NCBI GenBank assembly: GCA_946482565.1
Contig: CAMLSB010000019.1
Coordinates: 1 to 21,194, forward strand
Length of the DNA: 21,194 nucleotides
From: an uncultured Lysobacteraceae bacterium
GTDB taxonomy: Bacteria > Pseudomonadota > Gammaproteobacteria > Xanthomonadales > Xanthomonadaceae
Direction of reading: 5' to 3'
Shown: piece by piece, positions 1 to 6,352 of the stretch
How the letters are laid out: the number at the start of each line of letters is the position of its first letter
Numbering within the stretch: position 1 is the first letter of the stretch
Notes under the pieces: generated by a model
What the model was told of the DNA's origin: nothing
Database searches by the model: none
Seen by the model: the letters and a program-made list of their open reading frames with translations, nothing else
Translations under genes and position numbers: made by a program

Positions 1-40
1 CGCCGGCATCGGCGCCGGCGGGCTTGCGGGGGTCGCTCAT
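1..40 (-). CDS. Start of an unidentified leftward gene (5' fragment)
   Basis: The reverse strand opens with ATG at 40-38 and reads MSDPRKPAGADAG to the window edge. The composition (charged, Pro/Ala/Gly-rich N-terminus) fits a genuine protein start and the MSD opening is common, but only 13 codons are visible and no Shine-Dalgarno sequence lies just upstream. The product cannot be named. It would be co-directional with the two glycine-zipper genes to its right. The 127 bases between it and the next gene contain no feature I can support. Confidence 0.3.
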   Translation of the reverse strand, partial: MSDPRKPAGADAG

Positions 41-167
41 GGGGGCGGCGGATCCGGTGCGGGTGCAGGGCGCATCGTACCGGACGCCCGCCGGGGGCGC
101 GCCGGAGTGCATGTGCAAAGGCGGGCTCGCCGATGTCGGCGCGACACCGTGGTTCCGTGGCGGGGCC

Positions 168-608
168 TTACGCGTTCTCGGTCAGCGACTGCCAGGCATG
201 CGCGATCGCGGGCCGCGCTTCGCGCCACTCGAGCCGCGAACCGAACCGCGCCGCCTGCTCCCAGCCGCCGTGCAGCTGCGACTCCATCGCCTCGATGCCC
301 TGGCCGCGGTTCGCATGCCAGGTCTGGATGCCGTAGCGATAGGCCGGTGCGTAGTCGTGCCAGTCCATGCCGTCGACGTAGTACGGCATCGTCTTGAAGA
401 TCTGCTGGAAGTGGCCCAGGTCCTCGCGCGGGTCCGCCTTCTCGGACACGCGCTGCCCGGCGACCGCACCAAGCGCCCCACCCGCGGCAGCACCGACCGC
501 GACACCGGCCGGCCCCGCGACCAGCCCGCCGATCGCCGCACCCGCGGCGCCTGCCGCCAGCGCGGCACTGCCGGCGCCCAGCACGTGGTCCTTCTTCAGG
601 TTGCCCAT
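168..608 (-). CDS. Glycine-zipper protein, copy A (146 aa)
   Basis: This is a small protein of unknown function. Residues 1-9 are polar (MGNLKKDHV), and residues 10-55 form an Ala/Gly-rich stretch with repeated GxxxG spacing (glycine zipper). A soluble-looking C-terminal domain follows, with the landmarks PYYVDGMDW near 75-83, YAPAYRYG at 86-93 and LEWREARPAIAHAW near 126-139. There is no cleavable signal peptide. The start at 608 is chosen because GAGGGGAGA sits at proper spacing before it; the frame stays open far upstream but that part is shadow. It is paralogous to the gene at 742-1203: both share the KKDH opening, the zipper, the PYY..G.DW.DY.PAY.YG block and the LxWxEAR block. Related proteins in Xanthomonadaceae are usually annotated as hypothetical or stress-associated; any stress role here is inference. 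A terminator lies just before it, so it is probably expressed at a lower level than copy B or by read-through. Confidence 0.85.
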   Translation of the reverse strand: MGNLKKDHVLGAGSAALAAGAAGAAIGGLVAGPAGVAVGAAAGGALGAVAGQRVSEKADPREDLGHFQQIFKTMPYYVDGMDWHDYAPAYRYGIQTWHANRGQGIEAMESQLHGGWEQAARFGSRLEWREARPAIAHAWQSLTENA

Positions 609-639
609 GGTCTCCCCTCTCGCGGATTCGCGTCTTCGG

Positions 640-675
640 AAAAGAACACGGCCGACGCTAAGGCCGGCCGTGTTC
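640..675 (-). terminator. Intrinsic terminator between the two glycine-zipper genes
   Basis: Bases 644-654 (GAACACGGCCG) pair perfectly with 665-675 (CGGCCGTGTTC), giving an 11-bp GC-rich stem with a 10-base loop. Read leftward, the stem is followed directly by TTTT (complement of 640-643). It lies downstream of the gene at 742-1203 and only 31 bases upstream of the start codon at 608. It should terminate or attenuate the leftward transcript coming from copy B. Confidence 0.8.
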
Positions 676-683
676 ATGCGCTG

Positions 684-729
684 TGTAGGAGCAAGCGGGC
701 CGGAAACCCGGCGCGCCTGCGCTCCCGAC
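684..729. repeat. REP-like palindromic element (TGTAGGAGC type)
   Basis: This is an imperfect palindrome starting TGTAGGAGC. GGAGC (688-692) pairs with GCTCC (721-725), GCG (695-697) with CGC (714-716) and GCCGG (699-703) with CCGGC (708-712), around an AAAC loop. From general knowledge, dispersed extragenic palindromes beginning TGTAGGAGC are very common in Xanthomonadaceae and pseudomonads; this would be a degenerate single copy. It follows the stop codon of the gene at 742 in the leftward direction and abuts the terminator. I saw no second copy in this window. Confidence 0.5.
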
Positions 730-741
730 GAGGTGCGGGCC

Positions 742-1203
742 TCAGCGGCCGTCGCGGTCCGCGTCGCCCGGCATCGCGCGCTCGATGTGATGCCAGCCAT
801 CACGCACGGCATCGCGGGCCTCGTTCCAGGCCAGGCGCGAACGCGCGCGGCTGCTGTCCCAATCGCGTTCCAGCGACGACTCCACGTCCTCGAACTTCTG
901 GCCGCGGTACTGGCCATAGGTGTCGTAGCCGTACTGGTAGGCCGGCTGGTAGTCGCTCCAGTCGCGGCCGCTCTGGTAGTACGGCACGCTCTTGTAGTTG
1001 GTCTCGAAGTAGTTGGTGTATTCGGTCGGGTTGACGGCTTCGGCGATCGAGTCGCCCGCCTTCGCGCCGATCGCGCCGCCGGCAACCGCGCCGACCACCG
1101 TGCCGATCGGACCGGCCACGGAACCGACCGCCGCGCCAGTGACCGCACCCGCGATCGCGCCGGTGCCCGAACCAATGCTGTGGTCTTTCTTGACGTCGCT
1201 CAT
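742..1203 (-). CDS. Glycine-zipper protein, copy B (153 aa)
   Basis: This is a paralogue of the 146-aa protein at 168-608, with the same layout. It has a polar MSDVKKDH opening, an Ala/Gly/Val-rich glycine zipper at about residues 10-56, then a C-terminal domain with VPYYQSGRDW (73-82), YQPAYQYGYDTYG (85-97) and LAWNEARDAVRDGW (124-137). The tail ERAMPGDADRDGR is acidic and basic and is absent from copy A. There is no signal peptide or catalytic motif, and the function is unknown. The zipper could mediate membrane insertion or self-association, which is inference from the sequence pattern. The start at 1203 is supported by CAGGAGAGA eight bases upstream in the leftward sense; a longer open frame to 1335 is not supported by any ribosome binding site. 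It is transcribed divergently from the NTF2-like gene at 1402, and a strong terminator lies 67 bases past its stop. Confidence 0.87.
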   Translation of the reverse strand: MSDVKKDHSIGSGTGAIAGAVTGAAVGSVAGPIGTVVGAVAGGAIGAKAGDSIAEAVNPTEYTNYFETNYKSVPYYQSGRDWSDYQPAYQYGYDTYGQYRGQKFEDVESSLERDWDSSRARSRLAWNEARDAVRDGWHHIERAMPGDADRDGR

Positions 1204-1401
1204 CTTGCTCTCTCCTGGTGTGGGGTGCCGGACGCACGCGCATTCACTTTGCGCGTTGCCATCGCTGCGCGTGCGCCGGTCCAGACATACTCGCGATGCG
1301 GCAGTGTTGGCTTGGTGAAGCACGCGCGTGTTCATCTCTCACGCACTGCGAATGTTCAGGCTGGGAGCATGTGCGCTACCGCACAAAGAAGGAGATCCCG
1401 C
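1204..1401. promoter_or_regulatory. Divergent intergenic region, promoters presumed
   Basis: This 198-base gap separates the leftward glycine-zipper gene from the rightward NTF2-like gene and must hold promoters for both. I could not assign convincing -35/-10 pairs. A perfect 10-bp palindrome CACGCGCGTG sits at 1321-1330 and could be an operator, though such GC palindromes arise easily at this base composition. AAGGAGA at 1389-1395 is the ribosome binding site of the rightward gene. Confidence 0.35.
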
Positions 1402-1797
1402 ATGACGACGGCAACGCGCAACACGGAAATCGAAGACCTCGAGCGCGCCTTCTGGCAATCCCTCGTCGACCGCGACGTCGACGCCGCCACCCGCCTGCTC
1501 GCGCCGCGCGCGCTGATGGTCAGCAGCCACGGCGCGATGCGGTTCGACCGGGCGCAGTACGGCAGGATGCTCACCGATCCGAAGCACGGCCTGCTCGAAT
1601 ACGCGCTGTCCGACATGGACGTCCTGTTCCCGGCGGACGACATCGCCATCGCCACCTATCGCGCGCACCAGAAGATGCGGATGGACGGGCAGGAGATGGA
1701 GCAGGACGTCTGCGACTCGTCGACGTGGGTGCGGATGGACGGTGCGTGGAAATGCGTCGCGCACACCGAAAGCCAGGCGACCGCGATGAAGCAATAG
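1402..1797 (+). CDS. NTF2-like / DUF4440-type small protein (131 aa)
   Basis: A single alpha+beta domain typical of the NTF2-like (SnoaL/DUF4440) superfamily spans the whole protein. A long N-terminal helix runs through EDLERAFWQSLVDRDVDAA (11-29). Next come RLLAPRALMVSSHGAMRFDR (31-50), a helix with YGRMLTD (53-59), and the strand block YALSDMDVLFPADDIAIATY. It ends with the characteristic STWVRMDGAWKCVAHTESQ, where family members read 'W...DG.W....H.S'. Such cone-shaped folds bind small molecules or act as isomerase/hydrolase-like or accessory proteins; the substrate cannot be deduced here. The start has AAGGAGA at ideal spacing. It is cytosolic, with no signal peptide. It appears monocistronic: 186 bases without a gene separate it from the next start. 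Confidence 0.8.
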   Translation: MTTATRNTEIEDLERAFWQSLVDRDVDAATRLLAPRALMVSSHGAMRFDRAQYGRMLTDPKHGLLEYALSDMDVLFPADDIAIATYRAHQKMRMDGQEMEQDVCDSSTWVRMDGAWKCVAHTESQATAMKQ

Positions 1798-1983
1798 GGA
1801 GTGCCGCGCCGCAACGACTGCGCCATCGATGCGCTGCCGCATCGGGCCGGCCGGGCTGCACGAACGCCTGGAGCGGGTGCATGCGACCCCGCAGGTCGAA
1901 CCGGGCGGCGCGGTTGCCGGGCCGATTCGCTTGCGACCCCGACGTGGTCCACACTGTCTGCCTGTTCCGGAGCGCCACCTCGC

Positions 1984-2559
1984 ATGAGAAGCCCGCTTGT
2001 CCTGTTCGATCGTGCGCTCGACGGGATGGAGCGCATGGCGGTCACCAGGGCCAACCAGACCGCCGCGCTGGTCGTCGACCTCGGCATGTGCGTGGTGCTC
2101 GCCGGGTTGGGCGCGACGTCGGGCGATGCGCATCCCCTGGCCTCGCTGTCGGTGTTCCTTTCCGGCCTGCTGCTGTTCAGCCCGATCGAATACGCTTTCC
2201 ACCGCTGGCTGTTCCATGGTGCGGGGCACGCGATGCAGCGCGGCCACCTGCGGCACCACCAGGATCCCGACGGGATCGGAACGCTGCCGTTCTTCGTGCC
2301 GCCGCTGTTCCTGCTTGCGCTGGTGGCCCTGCTGTCCATGATGCTTGCGCTCGACCACGCACTGCTCGTGAGCGGCGGAATCGCAAGCGGCTACTTCGTC
2401 TACGGCCAATGCCATGCCTGGATCCACCGGAGCCGGTTCAGGCATCCGTGGATGCGTCGCTGGGCGGCGAGCCACCATGTGCACCACCACCATCCCGACC
2501 GCAACTTCGGCGTGACCTCGCCGTTGTGGGACCTGGTGCTGGGGACGCGCTACAAGTAG
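1984..2559 (+). CDS. Fatty acid hydroxylase / sterol desaturase superfamily membrane protein (191 aa)
   Basis: This is an integral membrane di-iron oxygenase of the fatty acid hydroxylase superfamily. Histidine clusters are visible in the expected order: HRWLFH (73-78), HLRHH (88-92), HAWIH (144-148) and HHVHHHH (164-170). The family ending FGVTSPLWDLVLGTRY follows. Hydrophobic segments lie at about 27-44, 53-70, 101-123 and 127-141. The length is close to compact carotenoid/fatty-acid hydroxylase-like members. The reaction would be O2-dependent hydroxylation of a lipid or carotenoid, but the substrate is not determinable, and no carotenoid genes are nearby. The start at 1984 follows GGAG (1969-1972). 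The frame is open back to 1801, but that N-terminal stretch is Arg/Pro-rich and looks non-coding. It runs convergent with the DUF1905 gene, stops 26 bases apart. Confidence 0.82.
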   Translation: MRSPLVLFDRALDGMERMAVTRANQTAALVVDLGMCVVLAGLGATSGDAHPLASLSVFLSGLLLFSPIEYAFHRWLFHGAGHAMQRGHLRHHQDPDGIGTLPFFVPPLFLLALVALLSMMLALDHALLVSGGIASGYFVYGQCHAWIHRSRFRHPWMRRWAASHHVHHHHPDRNFGVTSPLWDLVLGTRYK

Positions 2560-2585
2560 ACGGCATCGGCACGCTCGCCCGGCGG

Positions 2586-3134
2586 TTACTCCGCCGCTTC
2601 GGGCGCGCTGAAGTTGTTGCCGGCCATGCCGGAACGGTCGAAGCAGCACACGCGCTTCTTGCCGTGCTCGAGCATGTCCAGCATCGCCTTGAGGCGCTTG
2701 TCGCGCGTCGCCGCCTGCTTGCCGGAGGTCATCCACGCGATCCAGTCGCGGCGCGCGACCGTCGTGGTGGCGTCCCACGTCGCCTTCGCCGCCGGGTGCG
2801 CCTTGAGCGCATCGCGCAGGTCCGCGGGCACGGGCGATTCGAGCTGCTTTTCCATCGGCGTCATCGCCACCGCGACGGTGTCGCCGGCCGCGGCGCCGGC
2901 GGCTTCGCGCAGCGCCTTCGGCACCTTGAGCCAGTGGCAGCCCTGGCCATCGGGTTCGAGCGTCGCCTCGAACGGCGCGCCGCCGAGCGTGCCTTCGACG
3001 CTCGTCATCGCGCGCGTCGGCAGCTTCGCGCTCGCATCCTTCGGCAGGACCAGGAACGTCCAGGCCGCGCCCTTCGGACTGGCCGGGCGCATCAGCTTCG
3101 CCTTGAACTGCACGATGTGCGCTCGCTTCGCCAT
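2586..3134 (-). CDS. DUF1905 / YdeI-OmdA family protein (182 aa)
   Basis: This is a two-part protein. Residues about 8-95 form a DUF1905-type beta-rich domain (VQFKAKLMRP, WTFLVLPKDASAKLPTR, VEGTLGGAPFEATLEPDG, HWLKVPKALREAAG, GDTVAVAM). Residues about 102-165 form the helical OmdA/bacteriocin-protection-type region (DLRDALKAHPAAKATWD, RRDWIAWM, RDKRLKAMLDMLEHGKKRVCC). The biochemical role of this family is unknown; the 'bacteriocin protection' label comes from old annotation and should not be taken as function. There are no signal peptide or membrane segments. The start is uncertain between ATG at 3134 (MAKRAH) and ATG at 3146 (MLPRMAKRAH). Neither has a strong ribosome binding site, and I prefer the shorter form because homologues commonly begin near the KAKL strand. 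It is divergent from the methyltransferase. Confidence 0.8.
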   Translation of the reverse strand: MAKRAHIVQFKAKLMRPASPKGAAWTFLVLPKDASAKLPTRAMTSVEGTLGGAPFEATLEPDGQGCHWLKVPKALREAAGAAAGDTVAVAMTPMEKQLESPVPADLRDALKAHPAAKATWDATTTVARRDWIAWMTSGKQAATRDKRLKAMLDMLEHGKKRVCCFDRSGMAGNNFSAPEAAE

Positions 3135-3245
3135 GCGCGGAAGCATCGCCGATCCGTCTTGCCCGATCAATGCGCGCCGCACCGAGTCGCGACAGGGACT
3201 TGACGCCTTCGGTATCGTGGTTGCGTCGCCGCGCGGGAACCCCTC

Positions 3246-3941
3246 ATGCAACAACACGATCTCGACACCCTCTTCGATCAGCAGGCCGCCGGCTACGACG
3301 CGCAGTGGGCACGGATGGCCCCGATCCGCGAGAGCCTGTACTTCCTGCTGGAGACCGTGTTCGCCGAGCTGCCCGGCGACGCCCGGTTGCTCTGCGTCGG
3401 TGCAGGCACCGGTGCGGAGATCGCGTACCTGGCGAAGCGGTTCCCGCGCTGGCGATTCCTGGCGCTGGATCCCGCGCCGGGGATGATCACCAGGTGCCGC
3501 GAGCGCGCCGAACGGGACGGGTTCGCGGACCGTTGCGAGTTCCACGACGGACTGGTCGGGACGCTGCCCGATGCGCCTGCCTTCGACGGCGCCACCTGTT
3601 TCCTGGTGTCGCAGTTCATCCTGGATGCGGAGGCACGCACCCGCTTCTTCGGCGAGATCGCCGAGCGCCTGCGGCCCGGCGGCATGCTCGCGTGGGCGGA
3701 CCTGGCGTGGGATACCGAAGCGCCCGACTATCCCGCGATGCTGCGCCTGTGGATGCGGGCGATGTCGGGCGCGGGCCTCGACGACGCGGCGCTGGAACGC
3801 ATACGCGCGGGGTACGCGCGGGACGTCGCCATCCTGCCGCCCGGCAGGGTTGCCGCGCTGGTGGCCGATGCCGGCTTCCTCGCGCCGCTGCGGTTCCACC
3901 AGGCGGGAATGATCCACGGGTGGTGCGCGCGGCGGCGTTGA
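3246..3941 (+). CDS. Class I SAM-dependent methyltransferase (231 aa)
   Basis: This protein has a Rossmann-fold methyltransferase domain at residues about 25-160. Motif I is LLCVGAGTGAE (48-58), the acidic residue that binds the SAM ribose is D75 in FLALDPAPGM, and the post-motif RLRPGGML lies at 141-148. The N-terminus (DTLFDQQAAGYDAQWARMAPIR) resembles family members in which FDxxAxxYD precedes the fold and the motif gates the SAM pocket. The C-terminal quarter is helical and ends in FHQAGMIHGWCARRR, a pattern seen in CmoA-like or small-molecule methyltransferases. The substrate is unknown and the neighbours give no pathway. The start at 3246 has only a weak upstream GGGAA, so initiation is less certain than the domain. 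It appears to be a single-gene unit; 117 bases separate it from the phosphatase gene. Confidence 0.85.
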   Translation: MQQHDLDTLFDQQAAGYDAQWARMAPIRESLYFLLETVFAELPGDARLLCVGAGTGAEIAYLAKRFPRWRFLALDPAPGMITRCRERAERDGFADRCEFHDGLVGTLPDAPAFDGATCFLVSQFILDAEARTRFFGEIAERLRPGGMLAWADLAWDTEAPDYPAMLRLWMRAMSGAGLDDAALERIRAGYARDVAILPPGRVAALVADAGFLAPLRFHQAGMIHGWCARRR

Positions 3942-4058
3942 CGGCGCGCAGCTCGCCGCCGCCGCTGGTGTCCGCCGGCACGGGGACTTCCGGCACGTCC
4001 AATGCCGGCAGTCGGGGTCTAGCGTTCATCGCATCGACGCTGCGGCGGGGGAGCCGAC

Positions 4059-6149
4059 ATGCCGACACTGGACCGTCGCCAGTTCCTGAAGCTGGCCGCC
4101 GCGATGGGCGCGACCCTCGCGTGGAGCTGCTCGACGCTGCGGCCCTCGTCGAGCGGCTGGCGCGAGCGGCGCGCGCTGTTCCCGCATGGCGTGGCTTCCG
4201 GCGATCCGGATGCGAACAGCGTGCTGCTGTGGACGCGGCGGCCCTACGACGACGGCCGCAAGGACGCGAAGCTGCTGGTCGAAGTCGCCGAGGACGCCGA
4301 CTTCCTGCGCGTCATCGCGACGACCGCAGCGCCGGTGGCGGCCGCGTCCGACTGGACCTGCCGCGTGCTCGTCGGCGACCTGCCGGCCGGTGGCGAGTTC
4401 TTCTACCGCTTCGTCGACGAGGAAGGCAACGGGAGCCGCATCGGCCGCACGTTGACCGCGCCCGCGGCGGACGATCCGCGCCCGGCGCGCTTCGCCTTCG
4501 TCAGCTGCCAGAGCGCGCCCGAAGGCGCGATGAACGCGTACCGCCGCATGATCTACGAAGACGAGCGCGCCGCGCCGGACGAGCGCCTCGGCTTCGTGCT
4601 GCACCTCGGCGACTTCGTGTACGAAGTGATCCAGACGCCGGACCAGGTCAAGGACGGGCACCGCTACGACCGTCGCATCACCTTCCCGGTGTCGTACCGG
4701 CACGGCCGCAAGGTCGCGAACAACCGCTTCACCGTGCCCGGCTCGCTCGACGACTACCGCGCGCTGTACAAGGGCTACCTCGTCGACCCCGACCTGCAGG
4801 ACGCACGCGCGCGCTGGCCGTTCGTCTGCATCTGGGACAACCACGAGTTCTCGTGGCTGGCGTGGCAGTCGATCATGTCGTTCCCGGGCGAAGGCGACCT
4901 GCCGGGCCAGAAACTCAAGGTCGCGGCGAACCAGGCCTGGTTCGAATACCAGCCGATGCGCGTCGCCGCGCCCGGCCGGCGACTGGATCGCTTCGACGCG
5001 CCCTTGGTTTCAGACGTCGCGGTGACCGAGTTCGACGACGACGGCCTCGGCCTCGAACCGAACAACCTCGCCGCGATCGAGAGCCTGGTCATCTACCGCG
5101 CGCTGCGCTGGGGCCGGCACATCGACCTGATCCTCACCGACCAGCGCGCCTTCCGCGGCAAGGACTATTCGAACGATCCGAAACTCGGCGCCCTGTTCGA
5201 CGGCGTGCCGTATCCGTTCTTCCCCGAGGCGCTGTCGATGCAGGTGGACAGCGGCCGCGAATACGCCGGCGGCCATCCGCCGGCCGAGATCGTGTTCGGC
5301 GCGAAGTCGATCCCCAACTACCGCGTCGACGGCCCGCCGCAGTCGATGCTCGGCGCGAAGCAGAAGGCCTGGTTCCTAGAGCTCCTGCGCAATGCCACCG
5401 CGACCTGGAAGATCTGGGGCACCTCGCTGGGCACGCACGACCAGCGCGTCGACCCGCAGAACCTGCCGGACGGCTTCGTGCCGGCCGACTGGCCGAAGTG
5501 GACCGACGGCTACGCCGTGCAGAGCAACGGCGACTGGGGCGGCTGCTACCACGAGCGCGGCGAGATCTTCGACACCGTGCGCGACAACGGCATCACCGGC
5601 TTCGCCATCCTCGCCGGCGACCTCCACAGCTTCTGGGCCGGCTACGCCGCGAAATCACTGCCGCCACACGGCAAGTTCGAGCCCGTCGGCGTCTCGTTCG
5701 TCGGCGGCTCGATCACCTCCCCCGGCGGCCAGGAAGCGCAGGAGCACGGCAACAAGAAGAACCCGCTGCGCAAGCTGTTCATCGCAGATCGTGAGGACGG
5801 CTCGATGGAGCCCACGATGAACCTGCTGCTCAACCACGGCGTGCGCTCCGCGCTGGAGTACGCCGAGAGCGGCGACCTGGCGAAGGCGCATGCCGTGAGC
5901 AACCCGGAACTCGCGCCGCATCTGGAGTTCGTGGACCTGGGCGGGCATGGATACGGGACCGTGCGCGTCGACGGCAGCGCCATGGCGACGGAATTTGTGT
6001 GCATTCCGCGGCCGATCGAACGCGCTGGGACGCCAAACGGCGGGCCGCTGCGCTACCGCGTGCGGCACGAGGTGCCGCTGTGGCGGCCAGGCAAGCGGCC
6101 CCAGATGCACCAGTCGGTCCTCGAAGGAGACTCCGGACTGGCTGTGTGA
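4059..6149 (+). CDS. phoD: PhoD-family alkaline phosphatase/phosphodiesterase, Tat-exported (696 aa)
   Basis: This is a secreted metallophosphoesterase that would release phosphate from organic phosphomonoesters or diesters outside the cytoplasm. The N-terminus DRRQFLK (5-11) followed by a short hydrophobic stretch is a twin-arginine signal, as is usual for PhoD. An N-terminal Ig-like PhoD domain follows (FPHGVASGDPDANSVLLWTR, about 41-60, to about 140). The catalytic domain carries FVSCQS (near 147), HLGDFVYE (182-189, metal ligand D185), WDNHEF (259-264), DLILTDQRAFR (near 358) and GDLHSFW (520-526). These correspond to the Fe/Ca-binding motifs of the family. At 696 residues it is longer than Bacillus PhoD, through inserts and a C-terminal extension. 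LAWSC (about 20-24) is a poor lipobox, so lipid attachment is possible but doubtful. A GGGGGAG ribosome binding site precedes the ATG. No Pho box could be identified with confidence. Confidence 0.88.
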   Translation: MPTLDRRQFLKLAAAMGATLAWSCSTLRPSSSGWRERRALFPHGVASGDPDANSVLLWTRRPYDDGRKDAKLLVEVAEDADFLRVIATTAAPVAAASDWTCRVLVGDLPAGGEFFYRFVDEEGNGSRIGRTLTAPAADDPRPARFAFVSCQSAPEGAMNAYRRMIYEDERAAPDERLGFVLHLGDFVYEVIQTPDQVKDGHRYDRRITFPVSYRHGRKVANNRFTVPGSLDDYRALYKGYLVDPDLQDARARWPFVCIWDNHEFSWLAWQSIMSFPGEGDLPGQKLKVAANQAWFEYQPMRVAAPGRRLDRFDAPLVSDVAVTEFDDDGLGLEPNNLAAIESLVIYRALRWGRHIDLILTDQRAFRGKDYSNDPKLGALFDGVPYPFFPEALSMQVDSGREYAGGHPPAEIVFGAKSIPNYRVDGPPQSMLGAKQKAWFLELLRNATATWKIWGTSLGTHDQRVDPQNLPDGFVPADWPKWTDGYAVQSNGDWGGCYHERGEIFDTVRDNGITGFAILAGDLHSFWAGYAAKSLPPHGKFEPVGVSFVGGSITSPGGQEAQEHGNKKNPLRKLFIADREDGSMEPTMNLLLNHGVRSALEYAESGDLAKAHAVSNPELAPHLEFVDLGGHGYGTVRVDGSAMATEFVCIPRPIERAGTPNGGPLRYRVRHEVPLWRPGKRPQMHQSVLEGDSGLAV

Positions 6150-6242
6150 CGCGGCTGATGTACGCCACGGCTCCCTTCGACAGCCCATGCTGAGCCCCCG
6201 ACATGGCCCACGCCCCATGCACAGCGCAGGGCTTGGACGGGG

Positions 6243-6250
6243 TTGATCAA
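6243..6250. promoter_or_regulatory. Possible operator palindrome upstream of the ImmA-type module
   Basis: TTGATCAA is a perfect 8-bp palindrome lying 33 bases upstream of the -10 element. A second 7-bp inverted pair, ACGGGGT (6237-6243) and ACCCCGT (6291-6297), brackets the promoter. The first protein of the module has an Xre-like helix-turn-helix region, so self-repression at such a site is plausible but not shown. The rest of 6150-6352 contains no gene I can support. Confidence 0.3.
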
Positions 6251-6280
6251 ACGGGGGCGTAAAGGTCCCGTCGCAGGATT

Positions 6281-6289
6281 TGATATAAC
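6281..6289 (+). promoter_or_regulatory. Extended -10 promoter of the accessory module
   Basis: TGATATAAC at 6281-6289 matches an extended -10 element (TGn followed by TATAAC, one mismatch to TATAAT). No good -35 hexamer stands at 16-18 bases upstream (AAAGGT occupies the place), which is typical of extended -10 promoters. It is one of few AT-rich patches here. Initiation would fall near 6296, giving a leader of roughly 57 bases before the GTG start at 6353. Confidence 0.55.
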
Positions 6290-6305
6290 GACCCCGTAAG
6301 AAGAT

Positions 6306-6332
6306 GCCCAGACCCTCTGAAGAGCTCTGGGC
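6306..6332 (+). promoter_or_regulatory. Leader hairpin before the ImmA-type gene
   Basis: GCCCAGA (6306-6312) pairs with TCTGGGC (6326-6332), and inside it CTCT (6315-6318) pairs with AGAG (6321-6324). This gives an almost continuous two-part stem that begins about 10 bases after the predicted transcription start and ends 20 bases before the start codon. There is no T-tract after it, so it is unlikely to be a terminator. It could stabilise the transcript, control translation, or be a DNA-level operator. Confidence 0.5.
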
Positions 6333-6352
6333 GTACTCATGGATGGTGGAGC

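Noticed and set aside
1801..1983. N-terminal extension of the fatty acid hydroxylase-like protein
   Set aside because: The translated stretch is Arg/Pro/Ala-rich without hydrophobic or family sequence. The ATG at 1984 has an upstream GGAG.
3135..3245. TTGACG at 3200-3205 as a -35 element for the methyltransferase
   Set aside because: No -10-like hexamer lies 16-18 bases downstream; TATCGT is only seven bases away, so the pair does not form a sigma-70 promoter.
2589..3917. Long leftward extension of the DUF1905 gene antisense to the methyltransferase
   Set aside because: Homology-like sequence begins only at MAKRAH/MLPRMAKRAH. The extra part is the mirror of the methyltransferase coding strand.
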